From NCBI GenBank assembly GCA_027576995.1, contig JANBQC010000042.1, forward strand, positions 19,036 to 83,035: DNA of 64,000 nucleotides, given 5' to 3'. Under the pieces are notes generated by a model. It saw only the letters and a list, made by a program, of their open reading frames with translations, had not been told where the DNA came from and did not search any database. The position numbers were made by a program, and so were the translations under genes. Positions 44,220-54,929 of this stretch are shown piece by piece (the first letter of the stretch is position 1; every line of letters starts with the position of its first letter). This DNA is from Dimargaris cristalligena. Its lineage: Eukaryota > Kickxellomycota > Dimargaritomycetes > Dimargaritales > Dimargaritaceae.

Positions 44220-45750
44220 GGTCAAATACAAGAATTTTACAAATAAAAAACAGAGGGAGGGAGTAAAAGAGTACAAGTAAGGGATATAGACTCAAGGACG
44301 GATAAAAAACCAAGAAGAATAGGAAAAGGCAAGTGGAAAGAGAAGAAGAGAAAGAGGTAGTGTGAAATATGAATAGACGTGCAGGGTAGTTTTGTTCTCT
44401 CAAACAAATGCGGGGTGAAATAGTGGGAAGAGGGAAAAGCCAACGTGGTTGGAGAGAAGAGGGAGGGTGGTGTGGGAGTTAAGAGGAGGGCTGGTTGGCC
44501 AATTTTGGGAGGCGGCCAATGTAGCCGCAATGATGACCACGCAATTCGGTCGATAGAACCGCCGAATAACAATAAACGATGTTCCAGAAAAGAGGGGAAA
44601 CCGCCCACACCCACTCGCGCGAATACACAAAATTCGGGTTAGTGAAATCTCAATGACGCCCTATTTTAATCATGGAGGCAGAAGAGTTAACTGAATAATC
44701 GGGCAGTATAGACAGTATTAAAAGGTTCGTCATTACTCCGCACTCGACCTCCGTTTTTTCTTAAAGAGGCACCAGCCCGATATGCAGTATCTCATAGTTT
44801 AGCTACCCACCACCCCCATTTCCCACTCGCCAGTGTCCAAGTAAAATGTTACTTACTACTACCTACTACTCCTCCCCATGAACATTACCAAACCCTGGGG
44901 CCGCTCTACATGGGCGGCGTACCACTTTATCCAATCAGCCGAAATCCATATGTATATATAAATTGGCGGAGTGTCGATTCAATAAAGCGATACACACACA
45001 ACCCCGCCAGCAATACTTAAGAAACGTCGTTACTCGTGTATATGGTGGGAAAACCATTACCCTCTCTCCCCTCCCCACCCATGCAAATACTGGAAATGTG
45101 ACCAGCTAGTAGTGCCGTCTCCCTAACAAATGAAATGGTGCCAGTACCAGCTTTTCACACCCATGTGGTTAATGTACTTCACCCAACCTCAAAGTTTCCA
45201 TCCTTCTTCTCGGGTCCACGACCACACTCGGATCACCCTCCCCACCAATCCCAGCACCACCATATTCCACAATAGCAGCAGTTTACTACGCGGAGTTCCT
45301 AGCCCCACTCGACGCACTTTGCCTGGCATTGGGAGGTACCCAGCACGATCTATTTTTATTATACTTCTTACTTAGATTATCCCAACTATGTTGGTCAGCA
45401 GTAATCGAACCTCCCCTTTCTTCCATTAACCTACGGAAACGGGACAATCGTCCACCATAGACTTTTCCATCCACCTATCTTAATAAATGATTTTATCAAA
45501 ATACACAAATTTCTGTTTTGTATTCATGATCTCTTTGCTTGCAAATTCCAGTCGAATGGGGCAATAGATTAATCCTCCAGAGTGGTCAAATCACAACACC
45601 CCGCCCCCTCCTTCCCCGTGCAAATATACTACAAGTGTGGCAGACCAGCGTTAACGTATCAATAGGATTAAGTAAGCCAAATGAATTAAAGGTGGAGGGG
45701 AAGGGGGATATATGCCTATGGATCCACACTAGATGATACCATCTCGCATG
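44220..45750. other. Intergenic spacer, beta-flanking promoter and Trithorax-like 3' flank
   Basis: 1.5 kb. 44220-44470 is purine-rich on the plus strand, giving a CT-rich leader for the leftward gene. No supported coding frame is seen in 44500-45750. Confidence 0.5.
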
Positions 45751-48700
45751 CTAATCGTAAGCCAGCGTGAGTTCTTCATCCGCTTCAATATGCCGCACGG
45801 CACATAAAACTACATGGAGACTACCGTCGGCCAGGCACAGCGTCTTGGCGAATAGATTGGGCTTGGCACTGTGTTGGATATAGGCGCACGGAGATCGGAA
45901 CCCGCTGGCGTCCACAAACCAGTCGCGCGCCGCGCGGATCATGATGCAATTGGGATACCGCTGACCCGGTCGTCCCGGATCCGCCGCCGCCGAGGCACAA
46001 CTCGTGGGATACTCCGCCCCATCTACTCCCCCACCATTACTAGTATAATGTGGCGGGGTCAGCATGTTAAGGGAAGGTGTCGAACGACCGCCTCCTCCTC
46101 CTCCATTTCCCCCTCCCGCATTCATGGCTTGGCGTAGTCGACTCCCACTTCCCGCCGGTCTACCCGGCTTACCCGTGACACCGCCACCGCTATGGCCATT
46201 GGTGGACCGATCGTGGCTACCCCCTCCTGCCTTCACCCCTGCCGTTCCTTGAGTCCCACCCAGGATGGAGCGTACCGATTGCAGATACCGTTGCTGGCGG
46301 AGTCCTGCCTGGTGACTGCCCAGCCACTGTCCACGGAATTCCAGCACAATCGCGTTTTTCTCGAAACTCTGGTTGGTAAACAACCCCAGCGTCCGCTGCC
46401 GTGGCGGGGCGCTCGCCATCGAATGGGTCAAGTCGGCTTCCCAGAACCGATGGGCTGTTTCCGACCAATCGCTCAGCTGGGCTGATGTTTGCAGAGCGAC
46501 GTTAACTGCCGAGGCATCGTTATATGCCGCCGTCCGGGCTGAGCTCCCCCCGGCGGACCGGCCTCCTCCACTGCCACTACCATGGCTCGGCAAGTCGGCA
46601 GTAGGAGTTCGGATTGTCCCCACGACGCGGAAGAAGGCCCCTTCACCCGGATTACCAATCCGATTAATCACCGGCCCCACCCCGATGGGATCTGGGCTGG
46701 GCGCCAGAATCGCATCTTCGTCCCGCCGGTATCCAAACGTCCCGAATACAGTAAGGCGCAGCCGCCAGCCCTGTTTACCGCTGGGATCGGTTGGCGGTTC
46801 AGCTTCCAGAGCGTCGTCGAGTTCATCAAACGGGATAGGGACGGTGCGATCAATGGGGAACGGCGACATGGAGGGTCGACCCGCACCACCACCTCCACCC
46901 CCCTTGGAATCAGGGCTCGACGGCTCGGAGGGCGGGAAAAGGCATTTGGGGGCCATGGGGGCTTGGTTATGGGCCCGCTGGCGCGAGTTCGCCTGGTTTT
47001 GGGGGACATGGGCCCGATTGACAAAATACTGGTTATGAAAGAGGGCAACAGGTAGTCGGTGGGTGGGGGGCATAACTCGCTCGGATAAGGAGCCACCACC
47101 ACTCCCCGAGGCCGCCCACCACTTGGCCAACCATTTATGCAAACCTTCCGGATCATCGGTAAGCTGGGGGTCTAAATTTTCCAAGACCCGCTGGTAACAT
47201 TCGGAAGGTGCTAAAAACCAAGCGGGGGAGTGCGGGTTTTGTTCGCGCACAAATTCTTGGTAGGCAGCACTATCGTCCGCTGTAGGTTGAGTGGACGATG
47301 ACGTCATTGTAGACCGTGCATGATGGGGTTGCCGGTGGGCGCTCATATCCACACCCCCAAAGGCATTCACCGTGGTTGTTGCTCTCACCAGGTTGGGCAC
47401 ACGACGCCGGTAAATTAAATCGGTACGGGCGGCAACTTGGGTAGGATCGGGTAAGGGACTAGGGTGAACACCGATGGTGGGGGAAAGGGCGACTTCAGCG
47501 GCGCTTAATAAAGACTTTGGCAACAGCATCGGTCGAGGGACTATTTGGGAAGTCACGGTCATCACCGGGCCTTCACTAGTGATTTGATCACGTACCTGAC
47601 GCAGCACCGTATAAGGCTCGTTATTGACCGGGCTCTGGGGATCGAATCGCTCGCTCAGCGGCTTGAAACCCCACAGGGTATCCAACATCACTGATTGCAG
47701 CCGGTTATTCCGCAACCCGACAAATAGGGCCGGGTCCCGGTGGTATATGTACTGGTGGCGGACATGGGCCAAAAGATTGGCTAATTCCCCATGGACATAC
47801 CGAGAGAACAGCGCCGCCAGTGCGGATCCCAAGGTGGGGGCCCGGATAATACCGTTGGCCGACGGGTCATCCGTGATCCGGAGCTCCCACTGTGCTGCAA
47901 AGATGACCCGATCGAGAGGTAGACCAGTCATGTATTTACAGTGGGCAGGTACATCAGGAAATATAAACAGGGCATACCTGTCGCCTGCTGATGCCGGTGT
48001 GACTGCTGGTGTACCAGTCGGTGTAAAGGTGCTAGGATCCCGGGGGATGACCCGACAGTGCACAGTAGCATGGTGTTGCGGTCGAATATAACTCCAGAAT
48101 TGACGCTGACAGCTAAACCCAAGCGGGGCGATGAATTCCGGGAAATCGTCAGTAACTGTAACCGAAGTGGGTGGAGGTAGGCCTGGCTCACCTGGCACTG
48201 TTCGTAATTGTCCCAACGACTCGATGGTCAGGGCCCCGATACGCCAATTGGGTGGTAAGAGAGATACCGCCGGTCCAGGCGCTGGTGATTCAGTTACCGC
48301 CATTGCCGCCACTTCTTCCGCGATCTTCGGTAGTGCCGGCAGGGGTGTCCGCCCCGGGGCAGTCATACCACCGTTGGGACTGGTACTGGAGTGAGCATGC
48401 GATATCGTTGGGGTGTTACGAGTGACGGCCCAGGGTTTGGATTGGAGATACTCGGCGGGGCCTGGGTCAGCCCCAGTGCCCGCGAGGGTAATCTGGGCCG
48501 CCTGGGCTGATTCACGGGCGAACAGCGCATGGTGGGTCGTGGTATGTACATGGCAGAGCAGGCAGCGCAAATCATGGTATAGCGTTGGCCGGTTTTCGGG
48601 GGAACACATTTGGAAGGGGCGGGAAAAAAGGCACGAGATGTGGTACGAAGTGCTGCAGTGGGCACCCGCCGCGCATTTGACGGTAGCCCCGACCCGGGTA

Positions 48701-51700
48701 CACAGTTGGCAGTAGGACTGCTGGGCGCGAACCAAAGCAGGCTCGATGCCATCCACTTCATACTTGTCATTAATATGGATATCGGGGAGCCACAACAGAC
48801 AGTCGATGTGGGCATAGGCATTGGGATAGGTTTTCGAGTAAAGGTAGAGGAGGCGACCAGTCCCCATGCGGTGGGCGGAATGGGCCGGGGAATCCGCACC
48901 TGAGCCAGCGGTAGAGTGCGTCGGGGTTAGGGCGAGTTTGGGCAGACTGACTAGGGACGACATTTCTTTGCCGTGACATAGCACACACTTAATTGGGTTC
49001 GCCTCCCCCACGGGGGTGGAAGAAAGAGGTGGAGATGCTAAAACTGCAGCGATTGACGGACGACGAGTTACGGGGGTTGTCCTCGGTGAAGAGACGACCG
49101 CCGAACTAATCATGGGGGATGGTATCGGGACAACTGATGGCGGAGGAAGCGACGGAGGGGCGGGGGATTGCTGGGCAGGAGGTGTGGCCAACATTGGTCT
49201 CTCGGGGGCCGGGGACGGAGTGGAATGGGCTGATGCAGGCGGAACCGACACGGACGGGGATGGACTAGGCTCGGCACTGAATAAAGTCAGGAGGACCTCA
49301 GCGGCGTCTACCACCGAAGCATGGCAGGGCGGGGGGCCACCAACCGGGTTAATGATGGGATTGTTGGTATTGTTAATGCTGCTACACCCTACTCCCACTG
49401 TGCTATGCCGGGCCATCGCACTGGAATGGGGTATGCCGTTGGTAGCCGAGACCGGAAGTCCGCTAGAGGGTCGAGTCCGGCCCGATCCAGCGAAGGAGCT
49501 TGAAATTGGGGTGTGGCCAGCGGATAACGAAGGGGGGATGGGTCCACCACCTCCCATAGAAAGCGAACCGATTTTCGCTCCACGGGCAGGGTGGGCCGGA
49601 TGGGCGGCCGCCAGCAGCAAATCACAGAGACCCGGTGTCCGGGGGCTATCACCATTATCCAGGGAGCCCACCCGTCGTATCCGAGTAGCAGCGGTCCCTT
49701 CCGCTATTGAGGATGGTGGATGGGTCAGACCCAGGTCATAAAGCGGATGGATATCTAATTCGAAATTGAAACAGGAAATGCCCTCAAGTACGGCAGACAT
49801 CCCCGGTGAACCGCCTAAGGAATTAGAGCCAGTAGCGGGCAGTGACTTGGGTGAGGATCGCATCTCAACTGATAAAGTGGCGTTGGTGGCGCCGGACCCG
49901 GTCGATTTTGCGGAGGCCCCACGCCCCGTTTTAGGTGACAGCTGGTCACGCAGTTCGTGCCGGAAACTGGCCCGCAGACCCCCAATCGCAGCCACCCACA
50001 CCCGTTCGCGCTCAAAGGCCACCGGTAGCGTCCAGAACATCGTTTCCTCCTGCTCCTTACGACAAATGGGGCAGAAATACTGGGAGTCTTCGTCTTCCAC
50101 CAATCTCTGGTACCGCTCGGGGGTCAGATAGGCATCACAGTTAGAGTGAACCCAGTGACTGCACGTATCGCATGCGATCATGGGGGTCTCGTAATCGTCA
50201 TCCCGGTACACGCTTTGGCAGAGGGGGCATAGATTACCCTTCTCCAGTAGTTTTCCACACGGGCCGCATAGGGAGTAATCGAACGACCAGTAGGCCTTAC
50301 CATCGGGCGGCACGGGTTCAGGCCCGTTGGGGTCCCGGGATCCGCACTCATGGCAGCGGGCGCAGTCGGGACAGACCCAGCGCCGATACTGCTGTACGGC
50401 CTCTAGGGCAATGGGGGGTAAACATGGCACGTGGGTTAGCTGAGGGCAGTGATCGCATTGCAGAAGTTGCCCTGCAGGCTCGCGTTGATGACATGTCATA
50501 CACGACGCACAATTAGCACACTGTTTGGACCCTAGGTCCGGTAGTTTACGGGCCGCTGCGGGGGGAGGGGCGATATGGGGAACCAAGGGATGGGCGGAGG
50601 AGGGAACATCATGTCCCGCACAAGTGGCATGGTAGTCCTCTCCGCAATATTTACAATGAAAAAGGTTGGGGAATTGGGTGGCCGCTGAACTGGCCGGGTT
50701 AGAACCCCGGGAATGTGCACCCGCTGAATGGGCCGAGCGGGCGGGCCCAGCTGCTGGGATACCTAGACCACAGGTCGTACAAGTCCTATCACAGTTTAGT
50801 TTCGAATCAAGGCTGGTTTCGGTCCGGCACACATAATCCGACGGACTTGGTAATGCGCGGCGTGAATAGGGGAGGAAAATACTAGTCGGGCCCGGTTGCG
50901 ACTCTGGGTTCTTTAAATACTGAGTCACCTGGGCTCGGCGTAGTAGGGGAAAAGCCCAGGGAACCCCCCGGGTGGAGCGCCGGTAATCCAGCCAAGCGTA
51001 TATGCGCATATTCAGTTTTTTCCGGCGCTTGTTACGAAGTTTTTGGGCGAGGGAGCGTTTGGCCATCTCAGCTGGATTGGTGCTGTCGAGCGGTTCAAGC
51101 ATGATGGGCTCGTCGATGGGACTTAGTTTAATTGGTGGAGGCCAGCCCCCTAAGGGCCGTTCCAGGGCTGGGGGGAACTTAGGGTGCCGGGTGTATTTCC
51201 GTTTGGCTGGTGGGCGGATTTCCGGGGGAGTAGGAACGGAGGCCGCAATGGCTCCGGGGATATTGGCGGGGGAAGAAGGGCCAGTGGACGGCACAGAGGG
51301 TGACCGGTGGAAGTCGGAAGGCTCCGACGACCCATCAGCCGCCTTGCGATTCTTAATGCCAGTGGAGGGGGTATCGGGACGCAACTTGCGCTTACGGGAG
51401 TCCCCCAAAAAATGACGCAACGGGAGGTTAGCCATGGCTGGGTTTCCGCTCGTCATGGCCAAGTATTTTTGACGAAGCACGTCTAGCGGAACTTCGAGGT
51501 GCTGGGCCGGGCCAACTTCGGTATCGCAGGCCACCTGAATTTTGACCGAGGACCAACCGTTCACCGCCACGCGGCCGTGGCGACCCATTTTGCAGACGGC
51601 AGTCGCCCAGGCACTGGGGGTTTCGTATTCGGGTTGCATTTCCTGAGAGAGGGGTTCGGTAGGGTTCGGCTGAAGCTTCCCAGCTGGAGTAACGATTGCC

Positions 51701-52050
51701 GTGTGGTTGCGGAAACTTACGCTGGAATGGGGCCGGAGCAAGCCGGATGTAACGAGATTGAGAAGACATACGCGATTGTTGTGATTACCCCCTACACCCT
51801 GGTTGAAATTAGCGGCCGAGCCCCCTGAAGCGGCTTTGGACATGGGCGACTTCTTTGTATGGTTGACGGGACGAGGCTTAGGGGCAGTGGGGGTACTGGG
51901 TATTGATAGGTTGGTGGAGTTGGGTCGTGTTTCCGCCCTGGGCCCGTCTGTGGATTGGGCCATTCGAGCGGCATTGAATTGGCCGTTCGGGAGGGACGGT
52001 GAAGTCGGGGGGCTGGAATCGGGCAGCTGTGCCGCAACGAGCAGGTCCAT
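45751..52050 (-). CDS. Trithorax/KMT2-like protein: RAMA - PHD x3 - extended PHD - FYRN/FYRC - divergent SET
   Basis: A single 2099-codon frame. Domains in order: (1) residues 94-196, a RAMA-like domain (VCLLNLVTSGLLRP, VTPAGKL, ETPSAWATAV, VNGWSSVKI, VLRQKYL). (2) About 460-665, a cluster of Cys/His zinc modules like MLL PHD1-3 (FHCKYCGEDYHATC, QCDHCPQLTHVPC, ACDTCSHWVHSNC, FCPICR). (3) About 1020-1170, an extended PHD (IKCVLCHGKEM, HIDCLLWLPD, YCQLCTRVGATVKC, YHISCLF, CLLCHVH). (4) About 1303-1335, FYRN (PLGFSCQRQFWSY). (5) About 1405-1445, FYRC-like (LLAHVRHQYIYHRDP). (6) About 1888-2099, SET (GLFTNQSFEKNAIVLEFRGQ; AYIQHSAKPNL; EELTLAYD at the stop). The family methylates H3K4 in nuclear COMPASS-like complexes. 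Here the usual N-H-S-C is Q-H-S-A and there is no post-SET cysteine cluster, so activity is uncertain. Usual fungal Set1 lacks these PHD/FYR modules. Confidence 0.9.
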   Translation of the reverse strand: MDLLVAAQLPDSSPPTSPSLPNGQFNAARMAQSTDGPRAETRPNSTNLSIPSTPTAPKPRPVNHTKKSPMSKAASGGSAANFNQGVGGNHNNRVCLLNLVTSGLLRPHSSVSFRNHTAIVTPAGKLQPNPTEPLSQEMQPEYETPSAWATAVCKMGRHGRVAVNGWSSVKIQVACDTEVGPAQHLEVPLDVLRQKYLAMTSGNPAMANLPLRHFLGDSRKRKLRPDTPSTGIKNRKAADGSSEPSDFHRSPSVPSTGPSSPANIPGAIAASVPTPPEIRPPAKRKYTRHPKFPPALERPLGGWPPPIKLSPIDEPIMLEPLDSTNPAEMAKRSLAQKLRNKRRKKLNMRIYAWLDYRRSTRGVPWAFPLLRRAQVTQYLKNPESQPGPTSIFLPYSRRALPSPSDYVCRTETSLDSKLNCDRTCTTCGLGIPAAGPARSAHSAGAHSRGSNPASSAATQFPNLFHCKYCGEDYHATCAGHDVPSSAHPLVPHIAPPPAAARKLPDLGSKQCANCASCMTCHQREPAGQLLQCDHCPQLTHVPCLPPIALEAVQQYRRWVCPDCARCHECGSRDPNGPEPVPPDGKAYWSFDYSLCGPCGKLLEKGNLCPLCQSVYRDDDYETPMIACDTCSHWVHSNCDAYLTPERYQRLVEDEDSQYFCPICRKEQEETMFWTLPVAFERERVWVAAIGGLRASFRHELRDQLSPKTGRGASAKSTGSGATNATLSVEMRSSPKSLPATGSNSLGGSPGMSAVLEGISCFNFELDIHPLYDLGLTHPPSSIAEGTAATRIRRVGSLDNGDSPRTPGLCDLLLAAAHPAHPARGAKIGSLSMGGGGPIPPSLSAGHTPISSSFAGSGRTRPSSGLPVSATNGIPHSSAMARHSTVGVGCSSINNTNNPIINPVGGPPPCHASVVDAAEVLLTLFSAEPSPSPSVSVPPASAHSTPSPAPERPMLATPPAQQSPAPPSLPPPSVVPIPSPMISSAVVSSPRTTPVTRRPSIAAVLASPPLSSTPVGEANPIKCVLCHGKEMSSLVSLPKLALTPTHSTAGSGADSPAHSAHRMGTGRLLYLYSKTYPNAYAHIDCLLWLPDIHINDKYEVDGIEPALVRAQQSYCQLCTRVGATVKCAAGAHCSTSYHISCLFSRPFQMCSPENRPTLYHDLRCLLCHVHTTTHHALFARESAQAAQITLAGTGADPGPAEYLQSKPWAVTRNTPTISHAHSSTSPNGGMTAPGRTPLPALPKIAEEVAAMAVTESPAPGPAVSLLPPNWRIGALTIESLGQLRTVPGEPGLPPPTSVTVTDDFPEFIAPLGFSCQRQFWSYIRPQHHATVHCRVIPRDPSTFTPTGTPAVTPASAGDRYALFIFPDVPAHCKYMTGLPLDRVIFAAQWELRITDDPSANGIIRAPTLGSALAALFSRYVHGELANLLAHVRHQYIYHRDPALFVGLRNNRLQSVMLDTLWGFKPLSERFDPQSPVNNEPYTVLRQVRDQITSEGPVMTVTSQIVPRPMLLPKSLLSAAEVALSPTIGVHPSPLPDPTQVAARTDLIYRRRVPNLVRATTTVNAFGGVDMSAHRQPHHARSTMTSSSTQPTADDSAAYQEFVREQNPHSPAWFLAPSECYQRVLENLDPQLTDDPEGLHKWLAKWWAASGSGGGSLSERVMPPTHRLPVALFHNQYFVNRAHVPQNQANSRQRAHNQAPMAPKCLFPPSEPSSPDSKGGGGGGAGRPSMSPFPIDRTVPIPFDELDDALEAEPPTDPSGKQGWRLRLTVFGTFGYRRDEDAILAPSPDPIGVGPVINRIGNPGEGAFFRVVGTIRTPTADLPSHGSGSGGGRSAGGSSARTAAYNDASAVNVALQTSAQLSDWSETAHRFWEADLTHSMASAPPRQRTLGLFTNQSFEKNAIVLEFRGQWLGSHQAGLRQQRYLQSVRSILGGTQGTAGVKAGGGSHDRSTNGHSGGGVTGKPGRPAGSGSRLRQAMNAGGGNGGGGGGRSTPSLNMLTPPHYTSNGGGVDGAEYPTSCASAAADPGRPGQRYPNCIMIRAARDWFVDASGFRSPCAYIQHSAKPNLFAKTLCLADGSLHVVLCAVRHIEADEELTLAYD
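51465..51771 (-). other. Segment encoding the RAMA-like domain
   Basis: Residues 94-196 of the Trithorax-like protein. Hallmarks of the RAMA fold are in order: a 'L-x-x-L-x-x-x-G-L-L' opening helix, a G-K strand, an S-P-S-A-like segment (here T-P-S-A-W-A), the N-G-W signature (VNGWSSVKI), and a closing 'L-R-x-x-Y-L' helix. The domain was first defined in DNA adenine methylase and restriction systems. Confidence 0.7.
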
Positions 52051-54929
52051 ATCAAAGAGTTAAGGGTAAACTAAACGAGAGATGGACCAGCGAGGTGGGC
52101 ACGGAATGGGTTATGCTGGGGTATGGGGGGTGTAGGAATTAGGGGGTGAAGAAAAACGAGGAGTGTCAGTACATAAAACCTGTTTCGGTGGGCCAATGTG
52201 GATCGTCAGGAACGCTGTAGCAGTCGACTGGGGGGAATCCTTAAAGAGAAATGTGGCTGAATGAGCAGGCTGGTGGGCGCTGAAGTCGATATTCAACAAC
52301 TGGTCAGCAAAGGAAAGAAGTATACAAAGGTGGGCCAGGAACAGAGAAAAGGATGCAGGGAGGGCTCGCGGGGAAATGCCAGGGCCAATGCACGAATGAC
52401 GCTATGGGGAGACTTGTAAAGGAAGGCTTGGAATTAATAAAACAGGGCTTGGGTGATTCGCTGGAAAAAGAATGGCTGCCTGGGGGGTTTAGCCAAATGG
52501 GCGATTAGGGGCATGTAATGGAGAAGTGGTGCACGAAGCGAAATAAAAGGGAGTGAAGAATGTATGCGCTTCAAGGCCATGCCTAACCAGGGAGAGGGAG
52601 CCGCCGCCTTGCCAACAATAGTCATGCATGAACCATGGGGGAGTTGAATGGCGCGAGATGTGAGGTTGTGCAGCCCATCCTCATTCCCCACCACTTTCTT
52701 CCCTTGGGTGGGAGGCTGGCTCTCATTTAGGGCTGGCCACCATAGTAAAAAGGAAGGGGGACATGGTAGAAAAAGAGCCATATTGGTGGGACTGGCCAGA
52801 AAAAAACTTCCCAAATGAGGATAGTCCTCAAGAAAAGAACGAGACCAGCGCGCATGGCGTGAATCCCCCTCCCCCAATTCCCAAGTGAATCCCCCGAAAC
52901 CAATAGGCAACGCGAATGAAGAGTTCACTGGAGGAAGAAGGGGTTTGTCCACTCATAACCCTGCCAAGTCACGCATTGCCCTCGAAAACCCAATACTCCC
53001 CAGGCCATGAGCAGTAAAATGGTGAGGGACTGCCAAGGAAGCAGTATGGGCTAGGTAAAAGAGAGGGGGGCGACTCCACCACCACCCTCACTAGGTCGGT
53101 GGACAGGCAAGCCCAAGCTCCAAGGAAAAGTAAAGGGCAATAATATACCAGAGTCCGGAAATAAACTAAAAAAATAGAATCTTGGGAATCTTGGAAATGG
53201 GGAAAATTAGGATGTAAGAAAAAGCCGGCCGCCTTAGGGATAATTTGTGACTGAGTAGTATGTAACAGCATATTTCTGCCATCCATGGCGAAGCCATGAT
53301 AAGAATCCCCCGTTGCGACCGCCATGGTTAATACATCGAGGTTCCAATGGACTTACCTTGAGGCTGGATGCGATGGATAAATAAAATTGAAGACTGCTGT
53401 GTGCGAATGAGAACGGGGTTGAAGGAGGATATTACTATACTGAAGTCCACCAACACTGTGGAGCAAAGGGTTTTGATACAGGGGGGGGTGTATTATTATT
53501 TATCTCACTGTAAAAGTGGGCCAAGCAGAAGGAGGAGGGCAAGGGGGGGGGGGCGGCAACAGGTCAATGCCAAAAGGGGGAGGGAGGAGGGGGGGAATAT
53601 AGATGTAAATGTGCGGCCCAGGGCTCTCAATAGGCCTAGTAGGGAGGGTTGGGCTCAGAGCAGATAGCTAAGACAAAGTAGGGATGGAATGCGAAGGTAC
53701 GTAAGAAAGGGTAGGCTAAGATAGTGGCAATGTCTCTGTATTGATTTCCTTCGAGAACCACAAAGGAACTGACAAACTAAGGGGGAAAAAGGACCCGCGA
53801 CTGGCTGGCTGCTGTATTCGCCAGGCAAGACATTCAGAATTAGAACCCTGGGTACATCGCCCAACGCGACCCCCACTAAGGCTTGGTGGTTTTTTTTTGG
53901 ACTACAGTCTGGCGGTTTTTCGCCAATGAAAGATGGGCCGAATGCCCTTGCTCTTTAAAACTTCTTTCAATATGTGGTGGCACTAACTGTTCCATTCCAG
54001 CCAAACAAAATAACGCTGAAAATTATTGAGCCCTAGCGGGGAGGTCGATGTACTAATAGGAGAAGGCCTGAATAAATAACTCCTGCGATGATTGGCAGAT
54101 TTAGAAGGGGGGACAGTCAGTATGGGTGAAATTCGGCCCAGCTATATAAGGGTTTGCATTATACGTGTATGGGAAAATATATGGGAAATGTATTTTTAAC
54201 TAGTAATATTGGCCGAATCTAATGGATTTTTCGTTATACAGCTTGGATGAACTTCTCCCGTATGGTCTAATAGCCAGCTATTCCTTAGATTGGCCTATTG
54301 GGTCCAGACATAAGCCATATACATATCGGCATAAGATATCCCTTTAACCCCAAGTAGTAATAATGGGGATAATCGGTTAGAGTGAATTTTTCACCTCAAA
54401 TTGGCACCATTTGACTCACAGCCCTTTACCAAGATAAGTTAAATCTTCCTGACACTGATCCGTGCCATTTACCAGTAAAAGGTCACAAAGGACATCAGAC
54501 GACAGGAATAATTGACCACGCCAATGGACAAGGTCCATAAAGAACTCCCCCAATAAAACTACAAATGGGAAACGTGCTATGTATTTTGAATTCATCTAAA
54601 GCCGAGTGGCATAATATAGGGTGAACGGGTGAATGGCAGTAGAAGTGCGATAAACATAAGGTAATAACAATAATAAATAAAAATAGAAAACGAAAACGAA
54701 GAGATTGGAGATACAAAGCCCGAATGTACGAATGTATATTGATCCCAAAAACGGGTCAAGAATCATACGCTGGAAGTGGCAGTTGGGAGAAGCGGGTGAA
54801 GCAACGATACCCTTAAAAGTATCGCCGGTAACTACAGTAGAAATGAACGAAATTGCTGTAAGCAAACAAATGCCCGAAGCCGTTCTCCCTAATTTATGGT
54901 CATTGGGTAGTGCAAAGTGATGACAACGT
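52051..54929. other. 2.9-kb intergenic region upstream of the Trithorax-like gene
   Basis: Promoter and 5' region of the leftward gene, then spacer. 53500-53620 is strongly purine-rich with G runs. Minus-strand frames at 52434-52952 (172 codons) and 52969-53325 (118 codons) lack codon bias and motifs. A copy of the dispersed repeat lies at 54121-54272. No gene is supported. Confidence 0.5.
54121..54272 (+). repeat. Dispersed ~145-bp repeat, copy 2
   Basis: Begins TATGGGTGAAATTCGGCCCAG and continues through TATAAGGGTTT to the core AATATTGGCC, then AATGGATTTTTCGTTATACAG, TTGGATGAACTTCTCCC. Upstream half similar to copy 3, core nearly identical to copy 1. Confidence 0.75.

Noticed and set aside
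44220..44276. Upstream Met (44276) as start of the beta-flanking-type protein
   Set aside because: It would add 19 mostly hydrophobic residues read from the CT-rich leader. The Met at 44219 begins the Gly/Asn-rich protein directly and lies in a better context.
45395..45425. A GGTTCGATTAC-like T-arm on the minus strand
   Set aside because: The flanking bases do not form a T stem, anticodon stem or acceptor stem, so this is not a tRNA.
52434..53325. Minus-strand frames of 172 and 118 codons upstream of the Trithorax-like gene
   Set aside because: Composition looks like random translation of skewed, purine-rich DNA. No motif, no supporting start context and no similarity that I can recognise.
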